Source of the DNA: an uncultured Faecalibacterium sp.
GTDB taxonomy: Bacteria > Bacillota > Clostridia > Oscillospirales > Ruminococcaceae
Direction of reading: 5' to 3'
Assembly: GCA_934501115.1 (NCBI GenBank)
Contig: CAKSTO010000006.1
Span: 1-54,382, forward strand
DNA length: 54,382 nt
Shown here: in pieces, positions 8,130 through 16,584 of the stretch
Position numbering within the stretch: the first letter of the stretch is position 1
Layout of the letters: each line of letters starts with the position of its first letter
Notes under the pieces: model-generated
What the model was told of the DNA's origin: nothing
Seen by the model: only the letters and a program-made list of their open reading frames with translations
Databases searched by the model: none
Translations under genes and position numbers: made by a program

Positions 8130-10072
8130 TATGCCATCTCCTTTATAATGCTTTGGATGAATGCCACTTCATCAGAACTTAGTTCATACTTTGAAAATAG
8201 TTCTTCATCTGTCCATGCTCTTGAAAAATCCTGAACGGGCACAAAACCGAACATACCTTTACTTATATGCTGTGTCATCGCCAAAATCGAAATTAAAAAA
8301 CGCACAAATCGTGTTTTCAGGTATCTCATGTAATTATCTGCTTCAGCTTCTGTATCAAATGCTCCTGCAACGAGATACGTTTCTGAACAAACCACTTTCG
8401 GCGGTTGTTTTTCCATTGTCGAGAGAATGCGGTATTGTCCGTTCTTATCGGGCTGTCCTGCGTGTTCTGCCGTCAAATATGAAATAATGATTTTATAACG
8501 GTCTATATTTTCTACACCCGTAGAAATCAAACTTCTCTTATATAGACCTATCCCACCATTAAATCTCAGTTGAATATCTCCTGCTTTGAGCGGTTTCACA
8601 TTTGTAGCAAGACCAAACGGCTTTCGGCTGGAAACTATCGTATCAAGCGTCTGCTCTCCTTTCAGACGCACCTTCTTAACTATCTCGGCAGCGATTGGAT
8701 ACCGAATAAATGTCGAAAACTCATTCAAATCACGGTATTCGGATGTCTTAACCCCATCTCGGTAATTTATGTAGTAACATTTACCTTCATGTGACTTAGC
8801 CCACACAAAATAGCATACACCACCAGCAACATCCACATTTGGAAAAACATCCAGCGAGTTAGGATAGTCAACAAGTACCGACATTCGCTTGTCGTTTAAC
8901 ATCTGCTCTCGAAATTTATCCAACCCCTTACCACCAGAATACCATTTTGCTGGAATGATAAAAGACATTGCCGTTGGATTCAATGTCTTTGTTTCCTCAA
9001 TGAATTTGTTATATACCGGCGTTGCACTTGCGCCTGAACCACCATCAACTTCCTGATACGGCGGGTTTCCGATAACATAATCAAACTTCATGCTGGTACT
9101 CCCTTCCTGAATGGTCTCAAAGTTCTGGGCGGTTCCATGGCTGCCCTTGCGCCAGTTTTTCACTTTACAGGATACCGTGGGCGGCTGCGGCTCTGCCGCC
9201 CCGAACATGGAAAAGAGGTCAAGCTGTTCTGCCTCCGGCTGGGGCTTGCCGCCGGGCACGGACAGGCGCAAGCCGTCCATCTGCCACAGGTTCCAGCTGA
9301 TGATGGTGGCGATGGGCTGCAGTTCCTCTTTTGTGGGCTTGCGCTGCCAGCGGGCTTGCAGATGCTCTGCATAGGTCAGCAGCAGGTTGACCCGCGCCAG
9401 CAAAAGATTATCTCCCTGATACTCATAGCCGTAGGTAGACTGCACCGCATGAGTGGCATATTTGCGCCATTCTTCCTCCGTGGCGGCGTTCTCGCCTACC
9501 ACCCGCAGCTTGCGGTCCAGAATGCCAATGCGCCGGGCTACCGGGATCATCTCGCCGGTGGCGACATCGTACCGGGACGCCAGAAAGGGGGCTTCGCCGC
9601 AGGTCACCTCCAAGCGGCGGCTCTGGACATACTGCACCCATGCCGGGGTCCTGCCCTTGCAAACTGGGAACTGCACCGGCGTTTCCACCGTCTGCCAGCC
9701 TTGGGGCAGTTCCACCGTGAACTGTCCGGTGGTCTGCTCTGCCCCCAGCGCACCGAACCAGTCGGCGTCCAGTGCGTTGTTCATCTTGTTGCAGACCCAT
9801 GCGGGCGAGAATACTTCGCCCTTTTTGCGGGTGCGCTGCTGCTGGGTGTCGTTCTGCTTCATCATCCGGGGCAGCACCACCTCGTAGTGGGTCAGCCCGA
9901 GCTGCTGGGTGGTGATCTGGGATCTATCCGTCACCGGCTCGTACATCACTGTTTGCAGTTCCTCCGGCGGGTCGGTGGCCCAGATGATGTTTTTACCGGT
10001 AGATTTATCTTTTAGTAGCGTATCCAGCACCGCCTGCACTTCCGGTGCGTGAAAGTCGATCAGTTGTTCCAA
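8129..10072 (-). CDS. Eco57I-like N6-adenine DNA methyltransferase (modification subunit)
   Basis: 647 aa from a TTG at 10072 (GCGAGG upstream). Residues about 80-105 hold GEVFSPAWVCNKMNN, about 155-170 TCGEAPFLASRYD (variant of the AdoMet motif), and about 335 the catalytic GNPPYQ motif IV. The remainder should be target recognition. The last 320 codons (8129-9091) are visibly AT-rich and begin with an ATG preceded by AGGAAGGGAG, unlike the GC-rich first half, so the gene looks like a fusion or recombinant. It is translationally coupled to the helicase gene. The expected role is methylating self DNA and supplying specificity. Confidence 0.85.
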   Translation of the reverse strand: MEQLIDFHAPEVQAVLDTLLKDKSTGKNIIWATDPPEELQTVMYEPVTDRSQITTQQLGLTHYEVVLPRMMKQNDTQQQRTRKKGEVFSPAWVCNKMNNALDADWFGALGAEQTTGQFTVELPQGWQTVETPVQFPVCKGRTPAWVQYVQSRRLEVTCGEAPFLASRYDVATGEMIPVARRIGILDRKLRVVGENAATEEEWRKYATHAVQSTYGYEYQGDNLLLARVNLLLTYAEHLQARWQRKPTKEELQPIATIISWNLWQMDGLRLSVPGGKPQPEAEQLDLFSMFGAAEPQPPTVSCKVKNWRKGSHGTAQNFETIQEGSTSMKFDYVIGNPPYQEVDGGSGASATPVYNKFIEETKTLNPTAMSFIIPAKWYSGGKGLDKFREQMLNDKRMSVLVDYPNSLDVFPNVDVAGGVCYFVWAKSHEGKCYYINYRDGVKTSEYRDLNEFSTFIRYPIAAEIVKKVRLKGEQTLDTIVSSRKPFGLATNVKPLKAGDIQLRFNGGIGLYKRSLISTGVENIDRYKIIISYLTAEHAGQPDKNGQYRILSTMEKQPPKVVCSETYLVAGAFDTEAEADNYMRYLKTRFVRFLISILAMTQHISKGMFGFVPVQDFSRAWTDEELFSKYELSSDEVAFIQSIIKEMA

Positions 10073-10122
10073 CGGGGTATTCCTCGCTTTGCCTTAGCGT
10101 TGCGGCGGAAGTAGTATTTTTG

Positions 10123-10224
10123 TACTAGTTCCGCCTTATACTAGTATTATACAGCTACTTTTTGCCTTGTCTAGTATTGTACAGCCACTTTTCGTCAAAA
10201 GTAGGAGTGATTCATATACTAGTA
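10123..10224. promoter_or_regulatory. Operator-like repeats between restriction operon and XRE gene
   Basis: The 173-bp divergent region holds two 22-bp direct repeats starting CTAGTATT (10141-10162 and 10171-10192; two differences), start points 30 bp apart. It also holds TACTAGT or palindromic TACTAGTA at 10123-10129, 10139-10146 and 10217-10224. Symmetric, repeated and placed between divergent genes, they are likely binding sites for the XRE protein at 10246. Confidence 0.65.
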
Positions 10225-10245
10225 GTAAGGAAAGGTGGTCACGCT

Positions 10246-10548
10246 ATGCTTGGGGAACGATTGGCAGAACTCCGCAAACTGAATGATGACACACAGCAGA
10301 CCCTTGCGGACAAACTTGGTATCTCCGTTTGGTCTATCCGTGCGTGGGAACAGGGAAAGAGCTACCCCTTCAGCAATGTGCTACTTGCCATCTGCAAGCT
10401 CTACGGCACCTCCGCCGACTACCTGCTGGGTCTGACCGACATCGACCCCTCGGACGAGGCTCGCAAACAGCGCCAGCGCCTGACCGAAGAAGAACAAAAC
10501 GAGATGCACCGCTACGAAGAATATCTGTTGTGGAAACGCAAAAAATAA
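10246..10548 (+). CDS. XRE-family HTH regulator, likely controller of the restriction operon
   Basis: 100 aa; ATG at 10246 chosen for the AAAGGTGG upstream (the frame runs open to 10162 without a site). The N-terminal HTH (LAELRKLNDDTQQTLADKLG, then SVWSIRAWEQGKSYP) is of Cro/C1 type, followed by LYGTSADYLLGL, as in many phage and controller proteins. The short charged tail ends in Lys. It is transcribed divergently from the restriction genes across the operator repeats, so it probably regulates them and itself. Restriction systems often need such control on entering a new host. Confidence 0.85.
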   Translation: MLGERLAELRKLNDDTQQTLADKLGISVWSIRAWEQGKSYPFSNVLLAICKLYGTSADYLLGLTDIDPSDEARKQRQRLTEEEQNEMHRYEEYLLWKRKK

Positions 10549-10582
10549 GCCGCCCAGCGAGACCGTAAGGTCGCTGGGCGGC
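10549..10582. terminator. Bidirectional terminator between XRE gene and AbiGii gene
   Basis: GCCGCCCAGCGA / TCGCTGGGCGGC with an inner GACC-GTAA-GGTC stem (10549-10582). An A-rich run precedes it and a T-containing tail follows, so it can end the XRE transcript and the convergent abortive-infection operon. Confidence 0.7.
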
Positions 10583-10600
10583 TTGTCTTATATACAAGTT

Positions 10601-11839
10601 TCAGGAATTACTTAAAATCTCTTGGATTGTCCGTGCATCTTTCAAATCTTTTGCGTGATTATTTTCTCCGGCATGACCGTAGGCATCCAAATCTGCTTCG
10701 TTTGTAAAGCACAATACAGAAGTATATCCCTTTCTTTCTTCCGATTCATCACCGAAAATCAATGTGGTTTCTTCATTCGATGTTTGTACATCTACCAGCG
10801 TACAATTAAACATACCAAAAATAGATGGACATTTAAATTCTTGCCCCATAACGTTAAATTTCAAGTCTCCGGTATATTGAAAGTACATCGGTTTTCCAAC
10901 GGATTTCTTTATTTGTGTAGTACTTTCTGCATTCCATTCTGAAGTTATAGATGTTAATTTATGGTCTTCTCGTATAGGTTTTTTCAAAATAATTGTTTGG
11001 TATAACTTTTCAATATTATATATGGTTTCCAATTCGGGGGCATTCTTTATTGGACTAAATGCCAATCCTAATGCAGTTTCCACTTGCAATACCTTTTTCC
11101 AAAAATCCAAAGTATGTTTATCAAATTTGTCTTTTGGCTCATCCGGTATTACGTTAGAGGGTATCCTTTCGCCCATTAAATATCCATTGCCATCTATAAA
11201 TGCATTGAAAATTTCCACAACTTCCACAATCTCACGAACAGATTTAGCGTAGCTTAAATTATATGTTAATTGTACATGGCTACTCTCCTTCTCCTCATCC
11301 AACGAGATTTTCAGTTTTAATGGTTTTTCATTTTCACTTTCAAAGTGTATTTCCGTCAAACTAGCATACGGTTGCTGCTTCAGTTTCAACGTGTAAGCGT
11401 ATTTATCAGATGCAATCTTAATATCATGTGGTTCCGGAAAAGGTTCTGGAACTAGAAAAAATTTCATATTTTTTTTCTTGATTGGATTATATATGTTCTT
11501 ATAGAAGTTTTCTACTGGCATTTCCTGACCATTGACTATAACATACCCCTCTTTATCCAATTTAACATTTAGTTTCATCTGAGCATTATAAATAAACTGA
11601 TAAAACTCATCCCCGTTAAGATTTTCAACCTGTTTTTTTATTGACTTAGGGATTTCGATGCTGAATCCGCCCATTGTCACTGGCTTTCCATCAGCACTCA
11701 ATATTACGCTTCCGTCTTTGCCCGGAATATATTTCGTTCCTTTCGGAACGGTCGAATTCAAATATTCTATTACTCCCTTTGGCACCTTCTTCTCAGCTTT
11801 AGGTTCTGTTTTGAAAACCTTATTAAAATTTGGAATCAT
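10601..11839 (-). CDS. abiGii: AbiGii-like abortive-infection toxin
   Basis: 412 aa. The ATG at 11839 overlaps the upstream stop (TAATG) and has GGGAG 9 bases before it; the longer frame to 11866 lies inside the upstream gene. The sequence is Lys/Glu-rich with few motifs. It resembles the AbiGii family, the toxin half of the lactococcal AbiG phage-exclusion pair, in length, pairing and overall character. Base composition is far more AT-rich than the neighbours, a sign of transfer. AbiG-type toxins act after phage entry and stop growth or phage transcription. The family call is from resemblance without a search. Confidence 0.62.
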   Translation of the reverse strand: MIPNFNKVFKTEPKAEKKVPKGVIEYLNSTVPKGTKYIPGKDGSVILSADGKPVTMGGFSIEIPKSIKKQVENLNGDEFYQFIYNAQMKLNVKLDKEGYVIVNGQEMPVENFYKNIYNPIKKKNMKFFLVPEPFPEPHDIKIASDKYAYTLKLKQQPYASLTEIHFESENEKPLKLKISLDEEKESSHVQLTYNLSYAKSVREIVEVVEIFNAFIDGNGYLMGERIPSNVIPDEPKDKFDKHTLDFWKKVLQVETALGLAFSPIKNAPELETIYNIEKLYQTIILKKPIREDHKLTSITSEWNAESTTQIKKSVGKPMYFQYTGDLKFNVMGQEFKCPSIFGMFNCTLVDVQTSNEETTLIFGDESEERKGYTSVLCFTNEADLDAYGHAGENNHAKDLKDARTIQEILSNS

Positions 11840-12666
11840 TAAAAGTCCTCCCGTTTTTGAGACCACACAATTACTTTCGACAAAATTTCAGATTTATCTT
11901 CAATTCCCCATAAGTCAATTGCTCGACTTAATTCTCGGTACTCGTCTATTGTTTGAATCACAATATGTTTTATATCCGAATATTCAAAGACAAGTGAAAC
12001 TTCTCTTCTAAAATTCATTGATTCACTGGCCAGTTGCATAAAATTTGCATTGTTTATATCTGGATTCAATATTACCTGAGCAAGTTCAAGTGGCTCAACA
12101 TCTGGAATATACCGCCATTCGCACTCATCCATAAAGCATTTTTTTGACATTTTTCCACTTTTTCTGTTTCTTATTTTCCCTTGATATGGTTTATAGTACA
12201 TCAGTTCATGTAAAAGATAGTTTTTTAACATCTCATGAGTTTTTGATTCTGATTTTTCCTCGTTCAACACACTTTCAAAAACTGCGCTGATATCCTTTCG
12301 GAGATCAGATGTCTCGTTCAGGTAATGTATTGGTTGGATATTGTGATCCATCCCCCATTTTTTACGAAATGCAATCCCGTAGTCACCATACCAATCCATA
12401 TGCAGATTAAGTTTCTGTAGGTTAATGTCGCAAAAACATTTCATTGGATAAGCTAAAGATTTCACTCCCTTAATTTTCAAATAGCCTATATCTTCTTCGC
12501 AATATCTCGGCGATACCATTTTATACTGCAAACAGTTCAAAAGATATTCCAATTTAGGCATAAATGTAAACAATATATCTGGATGAACCTTAGATGGAAT
12601 ATGTTTTGGAATTTTGTTTCTTTGCTCATTCGGGTTAATTTTGCCTAAGTTAAGCGTATCCTTCAT
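11839..12666 (-). CDS. abiGi: AbiGi-like antitoxin of an abortive-infection pair
   Basis: 275 aa, first gene of the pair, overlapping the toxin gene by one base. It shows the AbiGi pattern of a CFCDINL segment, then HMDWYGDYGIAFRKKWGM and IQPIHYLNE near residues 78-115. AbiGi proteins neutralise the co-transcribed toxin. The AT-rich composition matches the partner gene. AAAGGA lies 8 bases before the ATG. The rest of the protein has no motif I recognise. Confidence 0.65.
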   Translation of the reverse strand: MKDTLNLGKINPNEQRNKIPKHIPSKVHPDILFTFMPKLEYLLNCLQYKMVSPRYCEEDIGYLKIKGVKSLAYPMKCFCDINLQKLNLHMDWYGDYGIAFRKKWGMDHNIQPIHYLNETSDLRKDISAVFESVLNEEKSESKTHEMLKNYLLHELMYYKPYQGKIRNRKSGKMSKKCFMDECEWRYIPDVEPLELAQVILNPDINNANFMQLASESMNFRREVSLVFEYSDIKHIVIQTIDEYRELSRAIDLWGIEDKSEILSKVIVWSQKREDF

Positions 12667-12734
12667 TATAGTTATCCTTTGCTGCCACTTTCCTAGTATC
12701 TATCACTTTATATCATTGATTCGATATACTTCCA

Positions 12735-12959
12735 CTATCCATCTAGTGCTCGAAAGCTATGGTACTGCTCGTCAATCTCCTTTACGTTGTAGTCCATTAG
12801 GCCGGGGATTCCCATTTCGCCGCCGCATTTGTTGCAGAAAGCAGCCGTGATCTCAAAAGTATACTCCTTTTCCCGGATGGTCCGGTTGATTTTGATTTTC
12901 TTCAGGGTGTAGTTTGTTTCTCTGCGGCATTCTGTGCAGAAATCCCTCTGATTTTCCAT
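12735..12959 (-). pseudogene. Truncated MqsA/YgiT-type zinc-finger antitoxin
   Basis: 74 aa starting MENQRDFCTECRRE, with two CxxC pairs (CTEC and CNKC) and IPGLMDYNVKEIDEQY. This is the zinc-finger N-terminal half of MqsA/YgiT-like antitoxins. In the family an HTH domain follows; here the frame ends with SFRALDG and a stop, 68 bp before the AbiGi start codon. AAGGGAG lies upstream of the ATG, so a short product may still be made. Insertion of the AT-rich AbiG cassette is the likely cause of the loss. Confidence 0.55.
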
Positions 12960-13104
12960 GGCGGCACACTCCCTTCCGGTTTTACATTCTTTTTTATTAT
13001 TGTATCCCTACCTTTGTTTTTCGTCAACAATAAAGCCGCTGACAGTCTGCCGCTCGCAGAATCCATCAGTGGGTTTCATGAGTCTTCAAATCCCCTAGAC
13101 ACAA

Positions 13105-13140
13105 AAAATCGGCACCCGCTTTTCAGCGAGTGCCGATTTT
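13105..13140. terminator. Strong hairpin terminator
   Basis: AAAATCGGCACCCGCT / AGCGAGTGCCGATTTT with loop TTTC and one mismatch (13105-13140), flanked by an A-run and a T-run, so it can work in both directions. It lies in the 289-bp gap between the mobile element and groEL. Confidence 0.75.
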
Positions 13141-13158
13141 GTTACCCTATAGTGCGCT

Positions 13159-13222
13159 TTGATTTTTGGCGTAAGTGGCGTAAGTTTGGCGTAAATCCGC
13201 TTTTGCGCGCTCCAAAAATCAA
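13159..13222. repeat. Inverted repeat enclosing three GGCGTAA copies
   Basis: Perfect 11-bp arms TTGATTTTTGG (13159-13169) and CCAAAAATCAA (13212-13222) flank GGCGTAAG at 13168 and 13177 and GGCGTAAA at 13188. Short repeats of this type are often integrase arm sites, so this may be the scar of a lost integrative element, or the groEL terminator. Confidence 0.5.
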
Positions 13223-13248
13223 GGATTCATGCGGTTTTTTGGCAGTTA

Positions 13249-14883
13249 TTAGTACATGCCGCCCATGTCACCGCCTGCAGGTGCTGCGGGTGCCGGGGGT
13301 TCCGGCAGGTCAGCGACCAGGCTCTCAGTGGTCAGAACCATCTCAGCAACAGAGGCTGCATTCTCCAGAGCGGAACGGGTGACCTTGGTCGGGTCAACGA
13401 TACCGGCAGCAATCATATCATCCACATAGACTTCCTTCTGAGCGTCGAAGCCGTAGTTGGGCTTGTTGGCGGAGATGATCTTGTCGATGATGACGCTGCC
13501 TTCCAGACCGGCATTCTTTGCGATCTGGCGCAGAGGAGCCTCCAGAGCCTTCAGCACGATCTTGGCACCGGTGCGCTCGTCGCCTTCCAGCGTATCGCAC
13601 AGCTCACGGACTGCGGGGATGGCGTTGATGGGGGCAGTGCCGCCGCCGGCAACAACGCCTTCCTGAACAGCGGCCTTGGTCGCGTTCAGGGCATCCTCGA
13701 TGCGCAGCTTCTTATCCTTCATCTCGACCTCAGTTGCAGCACCGACCTTGATGACAGCCACGCCGCCTGCCAGCTTTGCCAGACGCTCCTGCAGCTTTTC
13801 ACGGTCAAAGTCGCTGGTAGCTGCCTCGATCTGGTTGCGGATCTGAGCGATGCGGGCAGCGATGGCTTCCTTGTCACCGGCGCCGCCGACGATGGTGGTG
13901 TTCTCCTTGGAGACCTTCACCTGACGTGCATGACCCAGCATCTGAACCGTTGCATCCTTCAGCTCATAGCCCAGATCCGACGAGATCACAGTGCCGCCGG
14001 TCAGGGTTGCGATATCCTGCAGCATCTCCTTGCGGCGGTCGCCGAAACCGGGAGCCTTGACGGCGCACACATTCAGAGTGCCGCGCAGGCGGTTGACGAT
14101 CAGGGTGGACAGAGCCTCGCCCTCGATGTCCTCAGCCACGATCAGCAGCTTCATACCGTTCTGCATGACCTGCTCCAGCAGAGGAACCAGATCCTGAATG
14201 ACGCTGATCTTTTTATCCGTGATCAGAATAGCGGCGTTGTCCAGATCAGCCACCATCTTATCGGTATCGGTGACCATATACGGGGTCAGGTAGCCGCGGT
14301 CGAACTGCATACCTTCCACGATCTCGTTGTAGGTCTCAGCAGTGGTCTTGTTCTCCTCAATGGTGATGACGCCATCGGAAGTGACCTTTTCCATTGCCTC
14401 AGCGATCAGACGGCCGATCTCGGGATCGCCGGCAGAAATAGTGCCGACACGCGCGATGTCGTTGCTGTCCTTCACCTTCTGGCTGTGTGCCTTGATGGTC
14501 TCAACAGCCTTTTCCACAGCTTTGCTCATGCCGCGGCGAATGTCCATCGGGTTTGCACCGGCGGTGACATTCTTCATACCCTCGGTGACCATAGCCTGTG
14601 CCAGAACGGTTGCAGTGGTGGTGCCGTCGCCTGCTGCATCGTTGGTCTTGGTCGCGACCTCACGCACCAGCTGTGCGCCCATGTTCTCGAACTCATCCTT
14701 CAGCTCGATCTCTTTTGCAATGGTCACGCCGTCGTTGGTGATGACCGGCGCGCCGAACTTCTTGCCCAGCACCACGTTGCGGCCCTTGGGACCCAGGGTG
14801 ATCTTAACGGTGTTTGCCAGGGTATCGATACCGGCACACAGTGCCTTGCGGGCGTCCTCGCCCTGCTTGATCTGTTTTGCCAT
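13249..14883 (-). CDS. groEL: Chaperonin GroEL (60 kDa subunit)
   Basis: 544 aa from the ATG at 14883 (MAKQIKQGEDARKAL); a TTG two codons upstream is less likely and AAGGAG lies 10 bases before the ATG. It contains the ATP site TLGPKGRNVVL, NDAAGDGTTTATVLAQ, and ends with the GGM tail (GGDMGGMY), full length for the family. The double-ring chaperonin folds cytosolic proteins with GroES. It is co-transcribed with groES from the CIRCE-controlled promoter at 15335-15363; 52 bp separate the genes. Confidence 0.99.
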   Translation of the reverse strand: MAKQIKQGEDARKALCAGIDTLANTVKITLGPKGRNVVLGKKFGAPVITNDGVTIAKEIELKDEFENMGAQLVREVATKTNDAAGDGTTTATVLAQAMVTEGMKNVTAGANPMDIRRGMSKAVEKAVETIKAHSQKVKDSNDIARVGTISAGDPEIGRLIAEAMEKVTSDGVITIEENKTTAETYNEIVEGMQFDRGYLTPYMVTDTDKMVADLDNAAILITDKKISVIQDLVPLLEQVMQNGMKLLIVAEDIEGEALSTLIVNRLRGTLNVCAVKAPGFGDRRKEMLQDIATLTGGTVISSDLGYELKDATVQMLGHARQVKVSKENTTIVGGAGDKEAIAARIAQIRNQIEAATSDFDREKLQERLAKLAGGVAVIKVGAATEVEMKDKKLRIEDALNATKAAVQEGVVAGGGTAPINAIPAVRELCDTLEGDERTGAKIVLKALEAPLRQIAKNAGLEGSVIIDKIISANKPNYGFDAQKEVYVDDMIAAGIVDPTKVTRSALENAASVAEMVLTTESLVADLPEPPAPAAPAGGDMGGMY

Positions 14884-14935
14884 AATCAAATCGCTCCTTC
14901 GTAAAGCTCAATTTTCAAAAATAGAGGGATGCCGT

Positions 14936-15223
14936 TCAGTCCTCAACGACTGCCAGAATGTCGCTCTGGCGGACAATGGTGCACTCTTCGCCGTCCACCT
15001 TGACCTCGGTGCCGGAATACTTGCTGGTGAGGACTTTGTCGCCAACCTTGACCGTCATCTTGACTTCCTTGCCGTCCACGACGCCGCCGGGGCCAACAGC
15101 GATGACCTCAGCCACCTGCGGCTTCTCTTTCGCGCTGCCGGTCAGGATCAGGCCGCCCTTGGTGGTCTCCTCAACCTCAACAGTCTTGATAACAACACGG
15201 TCTGCAAGAGGAATGATCTTCAT
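14936..15223 (-). CDS. groES: Co-chaperonin GroES
   Basis: 95 aa. The ATG at 15223 follows AGGAGGG; the open frame extends upstream but without a better start. MKIIPLADRVVIKTVEVEE and the mobile loop (TTKGGLILTGSAKEKPQ) are typical of the family, as is the C-terminal SDILAVVED. It forms the heptameric lid of GroEL. It is the first gene of the operon, directly behind the CIRCE element. Confidence 0.99.
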   Translation of the reverse strand: MKIIPLADRVVIKTVEVEETTKGGLILTGSAKEKPQVAEVIAVGPGGVVDGKEVKMTVKVGDKVLTSKYSGTEVKVDGEECTIVRQSDILAVVED

Positions 15224-15303
15224 AGTTCTTGCCCTCCTATAATAAAAATATAATGAAAACAATATTGTATGCGCCGGTGCACTCTATCTGTGTCTCCGGC
15301 TGT

Positions 15304-15330
15304 TTAGCACTCCTTTTATCTGAGTGCTAA
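15304..15330 (-). promoter_or_regulatory. CIRCE operator (HrcA binding site)
   Basis: Perfect TTAGCACTC-N9-GAGTGCTAA, identical to the CIRCE consensus. It lies just downstream of the -10 box of groESL, so HrcA binding would block the start of transcription; heat shock relieves it. Confidence 0.97.
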
Positions 15331-15334
15331 GAGT

Positions 15335-15363
15335 ATTGTACTCATCTTGCACGTAAAAATCAA
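15335..15363 (-). promoter_or_regulatory. Sigma-A promoter of groESL
   Basis: On the minus strand TTGATT (15363-15358), 17-bp spacer, TACAAT (15340-15335), directly in front of the CIRCE element. Confidence 0.9.
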
Positions 15364-15500
15364 GACCTTTTTTGCTTCTTTTTGTTAAGAATCTATGAAT
15401 TGTAAAATATATCACATCCCTGCGCAAATTTCATCGAGGAATGCACGAAAAAGCGGATATCTCATCTCCGTTTTTCGATCCTTTCGCGCTCCTGTCTCAC

Positions 15501-15552
15501 GAAACAAAAACCTCCTGTACGTATCGGGCACTGCGCCCAATCAATACAGGAG
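15501..15552 (-). terminator. Terminator downstream of spo0A
   Basis: CCTCCTGTA (15511-15519) pairs with TACAGGAG (15545-15552), with an inner GGGC/GCCC stem, and a T-run follows on the minus strand (A-run 15506-15510). It lies 134 bp past the spo0A stop. The remaining gap up to the groES promoter holds nothing else that I recognise. Confidence 0.75.
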
Positions 15553-15685
15553 ATTGATTGCCTTAGATTTAAGCTATTTATTGGTCTGGTTCCATATTTC
15601 CACAACGTTTTTCGCTATATTTATTGGTATAGCTCCCATTGATGGAATATTATGGAATATTTTCAGACGCTTTACCGTTTCTCTC

Positions 15686-16444
15686 TTACCCAACCCTCTG
15701 TCGTTTATCCAGCCGCATCTTATCGGCTATCATCGCGATGAACTCCGAGTTTGTGGGTTTTCCTCTCAGGTTGTGGATGGTATAACCGAAATAGCTGTTG
15801 AGGGTATCCACATCGCCCCGGTCCCATGCCACCTCAATGGCGTGGCGGATGGCACGCTCCACCCGGCTGGCTGTGGTGCCATTGCGCTTTGCGATTTCCG
15901 GATACAGACGCTTGGTCACAGCGTTGATGTAATCCGGCTCATTCATCGTGAGAAGAATGGCATCCCGCAGGAACTGGTAGCCCTTGATGTGGGCGGGGAC
16001 ACCGATCTGGTGAAGGATCTCCGTAACTGTCAGTTCGTCGCTGTCCACGCTGGTATGGAGGATCTGCTTTTCCCGCCCGAGCGCCACCTTGAGCACGCGG
16101 GCTGCCAGCACGTTTTCGTCAAACGGCTTGACAAAATAATACGCGAACCCCTCGTCCAGCAGCTCCTGCACCATCTCCTCACTCTGGAACGCACCTGTGA
16201 CGAAAAAGGACGTGTGCCGCTCCCCAGCTGCGTTGTAGCGTTGTTTTACCGCAAGCGCATCCAGCCCGGGCATAAATGCATCCAGCAGCACCACGTGCGG
16301 GTGAACCGAAAGCATCTTTTGCAGGACTTTATTGCCGTCCTTTTCAACGACGGTCACATCCACGCCCTTCTGCTCAAGTGCCTCCCGGCAGGCTTCCGTG
16401 ATCTGAGCACCAGTATCCGACATCAAAAATCTCACTTTGTCCAT
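15686..16444 (-). CDS. spo0A: Sporulation master response regulator Spo0A
   Basis: 252 aa from the ATG at 16444 (GGAGG 8 bases upstream). The N-terminal receiver domain has the phospho-acceptor Asp in VVLLDAFMPG and the conserved Lys in YFVKPFD. The C-terminal Spo0A DNA-binding domain (about residue 140 on) has SRVERAIRHAIEVAWDRG and GKPTNSEFIAMIADKMRL, the recognition region. It controls entry into sporulation and stationary-phase genes. It lies downstream of spoIVB in the same orientation, the order known from Bacillus and Clostridium. No sporulation phenotype can be inferred from these two genes. Confidence 0.97.
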   Translation of the reverse strand: MDKVRFLMSDTGAQITEACREALEQKGVDVTVVEKDGNKVLQKMLSVHPHVVLLDAFMPGLDALAVKQRYNAAGERHTSFFVTGAFQSEEMVQELLDEGFAYYFVKPFDENVLAARVLKVALGREKQILHTSVDSDELTVTEILHQIGVPAHIKGYQFLRDAILLTMNEPDYINAVTKRLYPEIAKRNGTTASRVERAIRHAIEVAWDRGDVDTLNSYFGYTIHNLRGKPTNSEFIAMIADKMRLDKRQRVG

Positions 16445-16584
16445 GGTTGTTTCCTCCAATGTGTGCAGTTCCCTTAACACCATGGATTTTACCATATTTT
16501 TCCAGATTGTTCAACGGTTTTTATTGGCAAATTTTGGCAAAGAAAATCGAAGAGGCCATTTTTTCTTTAAGACTCCTCCTCATT

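Noticed and set aside
6795..8234. 479-codon open frame on the plus strand
   Set aside because: Also opposite the helicase gene; no start signals or domain.
12735..12959. Complete MqsRA-type toxin-antitoxin system
   Set aside because: The antitoxin lacks its HTH half and no MqsR-like toxin lies beside it.
14884..14889. TTG start two codons before the groEL ATG
   Set aside because: The ATG gives the standard MAKQ N-terminus with a correctly spaced AAGGAG.
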